Shown here piece after piece: positions 7,167 through 13,330 of a stretch of DNA of 13,330 bases. The notes under the pieces were generated by a model, which ran no database searches, was not told the DNA's origin, and saw only the letters and a list, made by a program, of their open reading frames with translations. Position 1 is the stretch's first letter. Each line of letters starts with the position of its first letter. This stretch comes from Candidatus Thalassarchaeaceae archaeon. Its GTDB lineage: Archaea; Thermoplasmatota; Poseidoniia; Poseidoniales; Thalassarchaeaceae. The DNA lies in NCBI GenBank assembly GCA_030747885.1, contig JASLJW010000084.1, positions 1 to 13,330 on the forward strand. The letters are read 5' to 3'. Made by a program: the position numbers and the translations under genes.

Positions 7167-8280
7167 CTTGATTTTCTAGAATTTGAAATCGATCACGATC
7201 CGGGTCCCATTCGTCCCAAGTTACAACCGTCTCAAGTTTTTCAAGGTAGACGTCTGGAACAATTCCAGATACGATAAATGCCTTCTGTCGATGAAGTGGG
7301 TATGGGTTCCGGAATTCTATTCCTAGAACTCCCAATACTGCTCGAGCGACGTACCATGTTGCTTGGCTATTCCATCCATGAGCGATTTTAATTACAATTC
7401 CCAGACCTTCTGGCCAATCATCATGTTCGATTGCAATTCCTAACAATCCATCAGCCCCTTCTTTGGCAAGTACTCTACCCTCGCCTGCTTTGATAATTGT
7501 AGAATCGAGCCGATTGAATCCTCCAATTAAATCAGGATTCCTACACATTGAACCCCAAATCCAGTCATCATCTTTGGTTTTTACAAGAGCCGCAAATAAT
7601 GTGGCTAATTCGTTAACAGTATTCGAAACAGTAGGGAGCCCACATCCATCTTTTGCAATTCTTAATGGCTCCCATTCTGGATGCAGCATATCCCGTAATT
7701 GGCCGACATATTCTTGGAACCAGGAAGATGTTGGTAAGGTATATCCTGCTCGATTAATTCCCTTTAGGCGCAATCCTCGAAGAAGTGCTGCGTGCTCACC
7801 TGAACATGTATGGAACCACCTCCGTGGTCGCCTGACCTGTCTTCCGAATTGAACCAGTGGAACATCCAAAGGACATTGCATTAATCCCCATTCAGATTCT
7901 GAAAGGATACTCTGTGCTGTTGCAACATGTTCTGTATCTCCATTATGTGATGAGCAAGCAATAGCTTTCTGTTTATCTGTGAGTACATCATCGAGAACAT
8001 CTGTGAAACTTTTCATCAACAAGGGTTTCATCATTGATCTCCCATACACCAGAACATTTCCTCCAAAGGAATGTATTACCTCCTTCCCATGAACCCATGC
8101 AATTGCACCATGAATTGTATTTTCAGATACGTCTAGTCGTCTGAAATCAACCAATGGTTCCCATTCCACATCTCGTCCAGTAGGTATTCCTTCATGGGAT
8201 TCTCCAAGAGGATTAGAGGGATAAACACCTGAACCAGGTCGACCAGGGGCTACTGATGAAGGACGTGCTTTCTCATTCAT
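7120..8280 (-). CDS. Asparaginase-II-type (Rhizobium etli-like) serine amidohydrolase
   Basis: A 386-residue relative of the plant-bacterium 'asparaginase II' family (PF06089), a serine-type hydrolase of amide bonds. Motifs in order are RSMMKP with S82-x-x-K85, ACSSHNGDTEH (108-118), HTCSGEHAALL (157-167), KDGCGLPTVSNTVNELA (210-226) and LAKEGADGLLGIA with K273. From memory, the Rhizobium enzyme has a Ser48-Lys51 pair and a zinc site of Cys135, Lys138 and Cys189. C159 and C213 match the two cysteines with one constant offset of 24, but the lysine is E162 here. The N-terminal ~45 residues and the tail after ~350 look like additions. The start is firm: ATGA overlaps the stop of the monooxygenase gene, and GGAGGG lies 6 bases upstream. 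Its place between a monooxygenase and the dehydrogenase suggests an amide intermediate other than asparagine; this is inference. Confidence 0.85.
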   Translation of the reverse strand: MNEKARPSSVAPGRPGSGVYPSNPLGESHEGIPTGRDVEWEPLVDFRRLDVSENTIHGAIAWVHGKEVIHSFGGNVLVYGRSMMKPLLMKSFTDVLDDVLTDKQKAIACSSHNGDTEHVATAQSILSESEWGLMQCPLDVPLVQFGRQVRRPRRWFHTCSGEHAALLRGLRLKGINRAGYTLPTSSWFQEYVGQLRDMLHPEWEPLRIAKDGCGLPTVSNTVNELATLFAALVKTKDDDWIWGSMCRNPDLIGGFNRLDSTIIKAGEGRVLAKEGADGLLGIAIEHDDWPEGLGIVIKIAHGWNSQATWYVARAVLGVLGIEFRNPYPLHRQKAFIVSGIVPDVYLEKLETVVTWDEWDPDRDRFQILENQDEGTPTNPHGNEGRM

Positions 8281-9518
8281 TCCAATCCCTCCTCTATCCT
8301 CGGCTTCACTTTCTCCATGAAGGCAGCCATATTTCTGATTACTCTGTCTGAATCATGATTGAAGAAGTCAAACCAGCACATTATTCTGTCATCACGATTG
8401 AATCGTTCCAAAATCTGACTTGCCACTTCTTCTGCATTCCCAATTACTGCGTTATCGGTAGCCCGTTCTACTTTCTCAGGATCTATGGTTCCATCAAGTG
8501 CTGACCAGTATGAACGAAGTGCTTCATCTGCTTCTTTTTTTGCCGCAGCAGAACGTTGTACTGGATCTAGATTTTCTTCTTCATTCAGGAATACCATGAG
8601 AGTTCGAGGCATCATTCGTCGTTCCCATTTTCCTCCGTCAGTATGATAGTTTTCAGCCATTCTCTGATGAGTTGCATCGATTACTTCTGGAGGGGTAATG
8701 CTAAGATTGAACACTTGAACAGGCATGAATTGATTAGCAAAAATTTGAGTTTCAGAATCATGGGATCCAAGAATTAGATTCAATCGTTCTCTCGGCCAAT
8801 TTTGTGGTATTGTTTTCAGGTTTTCAAATGCATATCTTCGTGCGATTTGGACTTCCTCAGGCAATGAGGGTAAACCATATTCCTCCTTGGCTGTGGATTG
8901 AACCAACTCCCAATGTTCGTCACTTCTGAAGTCTTCTCGGCGCAGAACTGTAGGTTGAAGATCTTCTGAAGAGATGGAATCACCTCGTAGCAGACGTAGG
9001 AGAATTTCAGTAGCTTCTCTGAAAATTCGGTTTCTTAAAACTGGCCATGCAGCATCTTCGATTGAATTACGAGGTACAATGCCGTAAGGTCGAGCCATGA
9101 ATTCAAATCGCCCTGCACTGAAACCAATATGCACCCTTCGAGTATCATTTTGAAGTCCAAGAATTTGGCATAAATTTCCAATCCGTTCAGCCGTAGTGAT
9201 TGGACCCCCATTTGCGAGTATGCTTAGTACTGCACTGCCAACATCAATCCTTTTTGTTCTAGAGAACGTTGCTCCAGCAAGTTGGAAGAAATCTGTACAT
9301 AGACCGATTTCTCCAGGAAAATGAGGGACCACAGGTTTCAGATTTGTTTTCTGAACCTCTGTGGAAAGATGAGCTTGAGCAATCCATGCCACTCCATATC
9401 CTTGCTTATCTGCAGCTTCTACTTGGTCGAAGTAATTGCGCATCATGGTTTGCTCATCAGGCATATGCCCCGACGCATCGGGTGTCTGACTGATAGACAG
9501 GAATACATCGAACTCCAT
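8277..9518 (-). CDS. Luciferase-like (LLM) flavin-dependent monooxygenase
   Basis: A 413-residue TIM-barrel protein of the bacterial luciferase-like group, which uses reduced FMN or F420 with a small organic substrate. The signs are the N-terminal strand MEFDVFLSI, GYGVAWIAQAHLS (40-52), VGSAVLSILANGGPITTAER (93-112), HIGFSAGRFEFMARPYG (130-146) and the late NAVIGNAEEVASQILERF (356-373), which is the usual 'G(T/N)xEEV' helix of this group. The substrate cannot be told. Ring-opening of N-heterocycles (as by RutA on uracil, or pyridine monooxygenases) and hydroxylation are both known within the group. It is translationally coupled to the amidase-like gene, so the two may act on consecutive intermediates. 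ATG 9518 has GTGAG about 5 bases upstream. A 41-base gap separates it from the TPR gene; no partner flavin reductase is seen in the window. Confidence 0.85.
   Translation of the reverse strand: MEFDVFLSISQTPDASGHMPDEQTMMRNYFDQVEAADKQGYGVAWIAQAHLSTEVQKTNLKPVVPHFPGEIGLCTDFFQLAGATFSRTKRIDVGSAVLSILANGGPITTAERIGNLCQILGLQNDTRRVHIGFSAGRFEFMARPYGIVPRNSIEDAAWPVLRNRIFREATEILLRLLRGDSISSEDLQPTVLRREDFRSDEHWELVQSTAKEEYGLPSLPEEVQIARRYAFENLKTIPQNWPRERLNLILGSHDSETQIFANQFMPVQVFNLSITPPEVIDATHQRMAENYHTDGGKWERRMMPRTLMVFLNEEENLDPVQRSAAAKKEADEALRSYWSALDGTIDPEKVERATDNAVIGNAEEVASQILERFNRDDRIMCWFDFFNHDSDRVIRNMAAFMEKVKPRIEEGLE
8287..8292 (-). promoter_or_regulatory. Shine-Dalgarno site of the asparaginase-like gene
   Basis: GGAGGG, spacer ATTGGA, then ATG at 8280. 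It lies inside the end of the monooxygenase gene, whose stop overlaps the start as ATGA, a layout typical of translational coupling. Confidence 0.6.
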
Positions 9519-9559
9519 CGTTTCTCACAGTAGTCCCTTGCACTTCATGGTTCGTGCGC

Positions 9560-10462
9560 TCAATCTTGAGCTTCAATGGTGTCAATCATTGTATCCAATC
9601 TGGTTCTCAATGCCTCAGGAACCGGTTTTTCTAGATGGATGAATAGTACTACTGCTGCTTGGAGGTTTTCTAATTCAAGAGAGATATCTTCCGTAAGATG
9701 TCCTAAATCTGCTAAACCCCAATGGGCAACAATCTGTGTCGATGAATCATCCATTTCTCTTCCAATATTTAGTGAATTTTCTAGACGATTTCTTGCTTCA
9801 TCAAGTCTATTCATTTGAATTAATGAATGACTAGATAGTGACATTGCGTGTGCACATTCCAACATTTCTTCTACAGATTCGTATGTTTCAGCAGCACGAT
9901 CAAAGAATCCGAGAGCATCTTCAAATTCTTCTTGATCCATGGCCACTTCTCCTAAACTATGGAGGCTATTTGCTGCTCCAAGATTATCTCCAGTAGCTTC
10001 CTTTGAGCCTAGACTTCTGACGAATGCATCCCTTGCTCGAACTATATCGCCAATTGCTCGATAATGGATTCCTTCCAACTGGTCAATGTTTCCAATTAAT
10101 CGTAAATCGTTAAGATCTTCTGCTGCAATTCGGGCTTCTTGAAGGGCCCCCAATAATCCTGCATCAAGATGCACCGTTTTCTCTTCAAGATGAGCTTCTT
10201 CGATTCGTTGTAGCGCGTCCGTGAGTTTGACACGTGCGATGAGAAATAGCGCCCAAGCAACCGCTTCAACATTCTCATTTTTCGTTGCTTTGGCATGTCC
10301 TGCAAGTGCTAGTCTTTCACAAATCTCCATTCTTTCCAAATCCAATGCCATTTCTGCTAGCGCAAGCAATGTTTCTGTGGACACACTTTCTTCAATTCCT
10401 TCTCCATTAGCTATAGCTTGGAGCAATGCTGCTGCTGCTTCAGGAGTCAGCGTTTCTTCCAT
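9560..10462 (-). CDS. TPR-repeat protein
   Basis: A 300-residue, acidic, all-helical cytosolic protein without signal peptide. Tetratricopeptide-like helix pairs are clear at about 123-156 (GNIDQLEGIHYRAIGDIVRA then ARDAF), 163-196 (ANSLHSLGEVAMDQEEFEDA then LGFFDRAAETY), and 203-236 (AHAMSLSSHSLIQMNRLDEA then RNRLENSLNIG). Degenerate helices flank them on both sides. Such proteins are protein-binding scaffolds; no enzymatic motif or DNA-binding domain is visible. It starts 9 bases after the SDR gene with TGAGGGG serving as both stop and ribosome site, so it is very likely cotranscribed with the metabolic genes. Its partner is unknown. A regulatory or complex-assembly role for the pathway enzymes is possible but not shown by the sequence. 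Confidence 0.82.
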   Translation of the reverse strand: MEETLTPEAAAALLQAIANGEGIEESVSTETLLALAEMALDLERMEICERLALAGHAKATKNENVEAVAWALFLIARVKLTDALQRIEEAHLEEKTVHLDAGLLGALQEARIAAEDLNDLRLIGNIDQLEGIHYRAIGDIVRARDAFVRSLGSKEATGDNLGAANSLHSLGEVAMDQEEFEDALGFFDRAAETYESVEEMLECAHAMSLSSHSLIQMNRLDEARNRLENSLNIGREMDDSSTQIVAHWGLADLGHLTEDISLELENLQAAVVLFIHLEKPVPEALRTRLDTMIDTIEAQD

Positions 10463-10474
10463 TTTATCCCCTCA
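10463..10474 (-). promoter_or_regulatory. Stop codon fused to Shine-Dalgarno site (SDR/TPR junction)
   Basis: Reads TGAGGGGATAAA, then ATG at 10462. The TGA belongs to the SDR gene and GAGGGG is the ribosome site of the TPR gene. Confidence 0.55.
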
Positions 10475-11233
10475 AATAGAACGCATTCTACCGCCATCGA
10501 CTGCCAAACTGACACCTCTTATTCCACCAGATTGAGGTAGGCAAAGGAAGGTGATTGCAGAAGCGGTTTCCATCGGGTCGATTAGTCTTGCAATTGGTAC
10601 CTGTGACATCCACCCTTCATGAATTTCCTCTTTGCTTCTTCCAGTCTTTTCATGGATAGATGTTGCCAAAGAATCCAAACGATCTGTATTTGTAAATCCT
10701 GGAAGAATATTGTTGATGGTAATACATGTTGGTAATTCTTGGTTTAGGGATTTAGCCCATGATGCCATGGCTCCTCTAAGTGTATTTGAGAGTCCAATAT
10801 TGGGGATTGGCTCACGAACGGATGTTGAGATTATGTTTACAATTCTCCCCATTCCAGCTTTTTCCATGGACGGAACTACCATCTGAGTAATACGATGTGC
10901 AGCATGTAAGTGGCGTTTGAATGGTGCGATAAAGTCCTGAACATCGTTCCCTAGAAGGGGTCCTCCGGGTGGCCCTGAGGCATTGTTTATCAAGATGTGA
11001 ATTGGACCATCTTTCAAAATGTTCGAAATAGTGTCCTGAATGGCCTTCTGGTTTTCTAAATCAACACTAATTGATTGTACTCCCTCTATAGATGGGGCTG
11101 ATCTTGAAAGTGCGATGACATTAGCCCCACAGGCTGCCAGCATTTCTGCAGTCGCACGTCCGATGCCCTTTGAAGCACCACAAACTACTGCTCTCGTTCC
11201 TTCTAATACATCAGATGCATACGGTATTTTCAT
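10472..11233 (-). CDS. Short-chain dehydrogenase/reductase with atypical active site
   Basis: A 253-residue Rossmann-fold protein of the classical SDR size, often annotated as 3-oxoacyl-ACP reductase. The nucleotide-binding motif CGASKGIGRA (18-27) and the NNASGPPGG motif (83-91) are present, as is the C-terminal VDGGRMRSI. The catalytic region reads STSVREPIPNIGLSNTLRG: Ser138 is followed by S149-x-x-x-R153 where classical enzymes have Tyr-x-x-x-Lys. This variant, with NxxLSNxxR and the following NNILPGFTNTDRL, marks a known divergent SDR branch whose substrates are mostly unassigned. The start ATG 11233 has TGAGGTGA as stop-plus-ribosome site. It is probably an NAD(P)H-binding oxidoreductase or isomerase acting with the monooxygenase pathway; whether it performs ordinary ketone/alcohol chemistry is doubtful given the residue changes. 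Confidence 0.85.
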   Translation of the reverse strand: MKIPYASDVLEGTRAVVCGASKGIGRATAEMLAACGANVIALSRSAPSIEGVQSISVDLENQKAIQDTISNILKDGPIHILINNASGPPGGPLLGNDVQDFIAPFKRHLHAAHRITQMVVPSMEKAGMGRIVNIISTSVREPIPNIGLSNTLRGAMASWAKSLNQELPTCITINNILPGFTNTDRLDSLATSIHEKTGRSKEEIHEGWMSQVPIARLIDPMETASAITFLCLPQSGGIRGVSLAVDGGRMRSI

Positions 11234-11245
11234 TTTTTCACCTCA
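11234..11245 (-). promoter_or_regulatory. Stop codon fused to Shine-Dalgarno site (formyltransferase/SDR junction)
   Basis: Reads TGAGGTGAAAAA, then ATG at 11233. The TGA ends the formyltransferase gene and GAGGTGA is an ideal ribosome site for the SDR gene. Confidence 0.6.
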
Positions 11246-11980
11246 GTCCACATAATGTGCATACGTTTGTTCAGACAATTTCTGGTCGACCTTTTCCAGA
11301 ATCTCTTGTGGTGCGTTTCGGAAGGTTGGCCATGGACTTTCACCTTGGGGATGACGCATTTCTGGCCATTTTCCTTCTACATATGCCATCAGAGCCTCTT
11401 TCATCAAAACGCCCGAGAGAACAAGTGTCTCGTAACACAAATCCTCGTAAGTCATTCCTCTCTTAACTGGAACTTCTCTTCTGTGAAGGATTTCACCAGT
11501 ATCAATTCCGTTGTCACAAAAATGAGTTGTTGAACCTATTGGGATGTCATGGTAGACTGACCATGCGGGGGAAGCAGATCCTCTACAATCTGGAAGCAAG
11601 CCTGGATGGCTGTTGATTACTCCATCTCTAGGGAAATCAAGAATTTCACCTCGAATAATCCTAGTTCCTCCGAAGACGATTAGATCAAGAGACATATCCT
11701 CAATTAGAGGCATTACTTGTTCTGAATTATGAATTGGTACAGTTGCATGAAGGACCTCTTTTCCTTCCTTTGCTAATTGGTCTAGTTGTTCATCTATGGT
11801 GGGAGCTACAGGCAACCCTTCAATTCGTTTGAGGAACTTTTCTCTTTCTTCATCACCAATTGGTGAATCTTCGCTGATTACGATTGCTGGAACGAACCCC
11901 TCTAAGAGAATTTGGCGAAGCATTTCTCTTCCATAGGGGTGTTCTCTGAGAAGAAGAAAGGCGAATACAGGGTTGCCCAT
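11243..11980 (-). CDS. Folate-dependent formyltransferase family protein
   Basis: A 245-residue protein of the formyl_trans_N fold shared by Met-tRNA, glycinamide-ribonucleotide and sugar-amine formyltransferases, which move a formyl group between 10-formyl-tetrahydrofolate and an amine. The catalytic Asn-His-Asp set is intact: N123 and H125 in VINSHPGLLPDCRGSASPAW, and D160 in GIDTGEIL. It lacks a full C-terminal tRNA-binding domain of Fmt, and archaea do not formylate initiator tRNA, so a small-molecule amine is the likely acceptor; hydrolysis or reverse transfer of a formyl group is also possible. The start is uncertain. ATG 12064 opens the frame but abuts an ATG of the divergent gene, and the extra 35 residues look non-homologous. 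I prefer ATG 11980 (MGNPVFAFLLLREHPYG), though its ribosome site is weak. It is the first gene of the minus-strand run. Confidence 0.8.
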   Translation of the reverse strand: MGNPVFAFLLLREHPYGREMLRQILLEGFVPAIVISEDSPIGDEEREKFLKRIEGLPVAPTIDEQLDQLAKEGKEVLHATVPIHNSEQVMPLIEDMSLDLIVFGGTRIIRGEILDFPRDGVINSHPGLLPDCRGSASPAWSVYHDIPIGSTTHFCDNGIDTGEILHRREVPVKRGMTYEDLCYETLVLSGVLMKEALMAYVEGKWPEMRHPQGESPWPTFRNAPQEILEKVDQKLSEQTYAHYVD

Positions 11981-12088
11981 GTCAGTGTACCATCTACAGT
12001 GACCTTTCAACGCTCCCATTATTTCACAACTGAAGTTGAACCCTTTCAGAAAACGAGACCTCATATGCTTTCGATAAAACGGAGTTTT
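11981..12088. other. Divergent intergenic region with a 7-bp inverted repeat
   Basis: This 108-base gap, if the preferred starts are right, must hold promoters for both directions. It contains ATAAAAC (12074-12080), spacer GGA and GTTTTAT (12084-12090), a perfect inverted repeat that presents GTTTTAT, a weak TATA-like string, on each strand. CATATG at 12062-12067 carries back-to-back ATGs, one per strand. I see no certain TATA box with an upstream purine-rich BRE and make no promoter call. Confidence 0.35.
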
Positions 12089-13330
12089 ATGGCGGGTAGA
12101 GGGCGGTCACTTCTGCTAGTCTGTTTATTTCTGATTTGCCTACTACCTCAATCTGCCACAGAAGAAGTTACGATAGTTCCTCAATTTGGTACTGCTTTTG
12201 ATGAAGTATTAATTGCTGATTCTTCAGATGACCTTTCTGATCCTCGTGATCTTGAATTTCACCCCGGAAGAGCCAATCAATTATGGGTTGCAAATCGTGC
12301 AACTGATAGCATCTCAATAATTCATAACACTGGATTAGAAAATCAGTATTCAGAAAATAGACAAGATTCCCATCGGAACCATTTCTTGGAAGAAGTGAGC
12401 GCTATTGCATTTGGAGAATATCATTCAGAATTTGATTATACATGGGGTTCTGCACAAGAAACGAGGAATACCTACTGTGGTCAAGGGGCTCCGAATAATT
12501 TCATGGGGCCTACATTGTGGCCATCATCCCTTACTCATTTTGCACGTGAGCATCAGAACGACAATCTCTTGGGAAGCCATATCGATATGAATCATGAATC
12601 TCCAGATGGGATGGGGATTGCTCATGATTCTGGAAATGCATACTGGTACAATGATGGATATTATGGGGAATTGGTATACTACGATTTCCAACAGGACCAC
12701 GATACTGGTGAAGACGATCATTCCGATGCAATTGTAAGACGTTATGCCGACATTTCGTTGACTAGGAATGCAGGTATCCCTGGCCACATGATTCTTGACG
12801 ATGATTCGGGAATTTTGTATATTGCTGATTCCGGAGCCAATCGGATTGTTTGGGTAAACACTGACGATTCTTCTTACAATGTGCAGAATATAATGAATGA
12901 CAATTCCCGATTAGAACCACTAGCAGAGTACTCAAGAATTACTGGAATTGAATGGGGAGTATTGGCATCTGGACTAAGTTCGCCTTCAGGAATTGCACTT
13001 GATGATGGTCACCTCTTCGTTTCATTGAATGGAAATGGTAAGATTGTTGCATATGACCTTTCAACAGATGGTAGAAGTGCATCTGAATTAGGTTCAATCC
13101 AAACTTCTGCCAGTTCCATAATGGGTCTTGAGATAGGCCCTCAGGGGAGATTATACTATGTCGATAACGGTAGAGACGAGGTGTTGAGAATTGATCCTCA
13201 GTCAGATGTTGATGGAGATGGTATTTGGGATGGAGAAGATAATTGTCCTGCTTCTGCTAATCCACTCCAAGAAAATTTTGATGAAGATGATTCTGGAGAT
13301 GTCTGCGATTCAGATGACGACAATGATGGT
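12089..13330 (+). CDS. Secreted beta-propeller protein with thrombospondin type-3 repeats (partial, 3' end outside window)
   Basis: An open frame of 414 residues reaches the right edge. It begins with a signal peptide (MAGRGR, then a hydrophobic core SLLLVCLFLICLLP, likely cut near residue 23). NHL-like propeller blades follow at about 51-79 (DPRDLEFHPGRANQLWVANR), 172-200, 228-258 (LYIADSGANRIVWVNTDD), 296-325 and 342-370. A motif-rich insert at 138-182 (FMGPTLWPSSLTHFAREHQ ... GMGIAHDSGNAYW) recalls a family of exported propeller proteins of unknown role. From residue 373, DVDGDGIWDGEDNCP and DEDDSGDVCDSDDDNDG are thrombospondin type-3 calcium-binding repeats, usual on archaeal and bacterial surface proteins. 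The start is ATG 12089 with GGAG four bases upstream; an in-frame ATG at 12065 would lengthen the n-region. It is transcribed away from the catabolic block and is probably unrelated to it. Confidence 0.85.
   Translation, partial: MAGRGRSLLLVCLFLICLLPQSATEEVTIVPQFGTAFDEVLIADSSDDLSDPRDLEFHPGRANQLWVANRATDSISIIHNTGLENQYSENRQDSHRNHFLEEVSAIAFGEYHSEFDYTWGSAQETRNTYCGQGAPNNFMGPTLWPSSLTHFAREHQNDNLLGSHIDMNHESPDGMGIAHDSGNAYWYNDGYYGELVYYDFQQDHDTGEDDHSDAIVRRYADISLTRNAGIPGHMILDDDSGILYIADSGANRIVWVNTDDSSYNVQNIMNDNSRLEPLAEYSRITGIEWGVLASGLSSPSGIALDDGHLFVSLNGNGKIVAYDLSTDGRSASELGSIQTSASSIMGLEIGPQGRLYYVDNGRDEVLRIDPQSDVDGDGIWDGEDNCPASANPLQENFDEDDSGDVCDSDDDNDG

Noticed and set aside
8277..9518. Reading the LLM, amidase-like and RidA genes as a Rut pyrimidine-degradation operon (RutA, RutB, RutC)
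   Set aside because: The hydrolase is of the asparaginase-II type, not the isochorismatase type of RutB. The RidA protein carries the GAYPH and GYNEVYAQFF motifs of aminomuconate deaminases and sits with the dioxygenase genes.
11243..11980. Methionyl-tRNA formyltransferase
   Set aside because: The protein is too short for the C-terminal tRNA-binding domain of Fmt and lies in a catabolic operon; archaeal initiator tRNA is not formylated.
11981..12064. N-terminal extension of the formyltransferase to the ATG at 12064
   Set aside because: It abuts the ATG of the divergent gene, leaves no room for a promoter, and the extra residues do not resemble the fold's first strand, which begins at NPVFAFLLL.
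12405..12787. Short frames on both strands inside the secreted-protein gene
   Set aside because: They are overlapped by the long plus-strand frame with signal peptide, propeller blades and TSP3 repeats, which extends from 12089 to the edge.

Overview
The window most likely comes from a marine planktonic archaeon of the Poseidoniales (Marine Group II) type. The signs are short intergenic gaps, strong Shine-Dalgarno sites (GGAGGG, GAGGTGA), a secreted propeller protein ending in thrombospondin type-3 calcium repeats, an EF-hand tail on a transporter, and a partial protein with a WTDEQL..AGW motif that I associate with this group. This placement is inference; there is no rRNA or other marker gene here.

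Layout. At the left edge (2-253, +) lies the C-terminal end of an unrecognised protein. From about 1074 to 11980 nearly everything is on the minus strand. In transcription order (right to left) the genes are: a folate-type formyltransferase, an SDR oxidoreductase, a TPR protein, a luciferase-like flavin monooxygenase, an asparaginase-II-like amidohydrolase and an aldehyde dehydrogenase (to 5673). After one small plus-strand membrane gene (5168-5671) come the two subunits of a class III extradiol dioxygenase, a RidA-type deaminase, an APC permease with EF-hands, and panB. At the right edge (12089-13330, +) is a secreted beta-propeller/TSP3 protein that runs off the window. No stretch longer than about 110 bases lacks a gene, and I see no tRNA, rRNA, CRISPR array, insertion sequence or terminator that I could defend.

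How the genes fit. The dioxygenase beta and alpha subunits, the aldehyde dehydrogenase and the RidA protein match the first three steps of the meta-cleavage route for 2-aminophenol: ring opening to 2-aminomuconate 6-semialdehyde, oxidation to 2-aminomuconate, then deamination to 4-oxalocrotonate plus ammonia. The beta subunit keeps the iron ligands at the spacing known from the Comamonas enzyme. The later enzymes (decarboxylase, hydratase, aldolase) are not in the window. The upstream block (flavin monooxygenase, amidase-like protein, SDR, formyltransferase) has no known role in that route. It may feed an amide- or formyl-bearing nitrogen aromatic into it; that is a hypothesis. The permease could import the substrate, and panB may be only a passenger at the end of the transcript.
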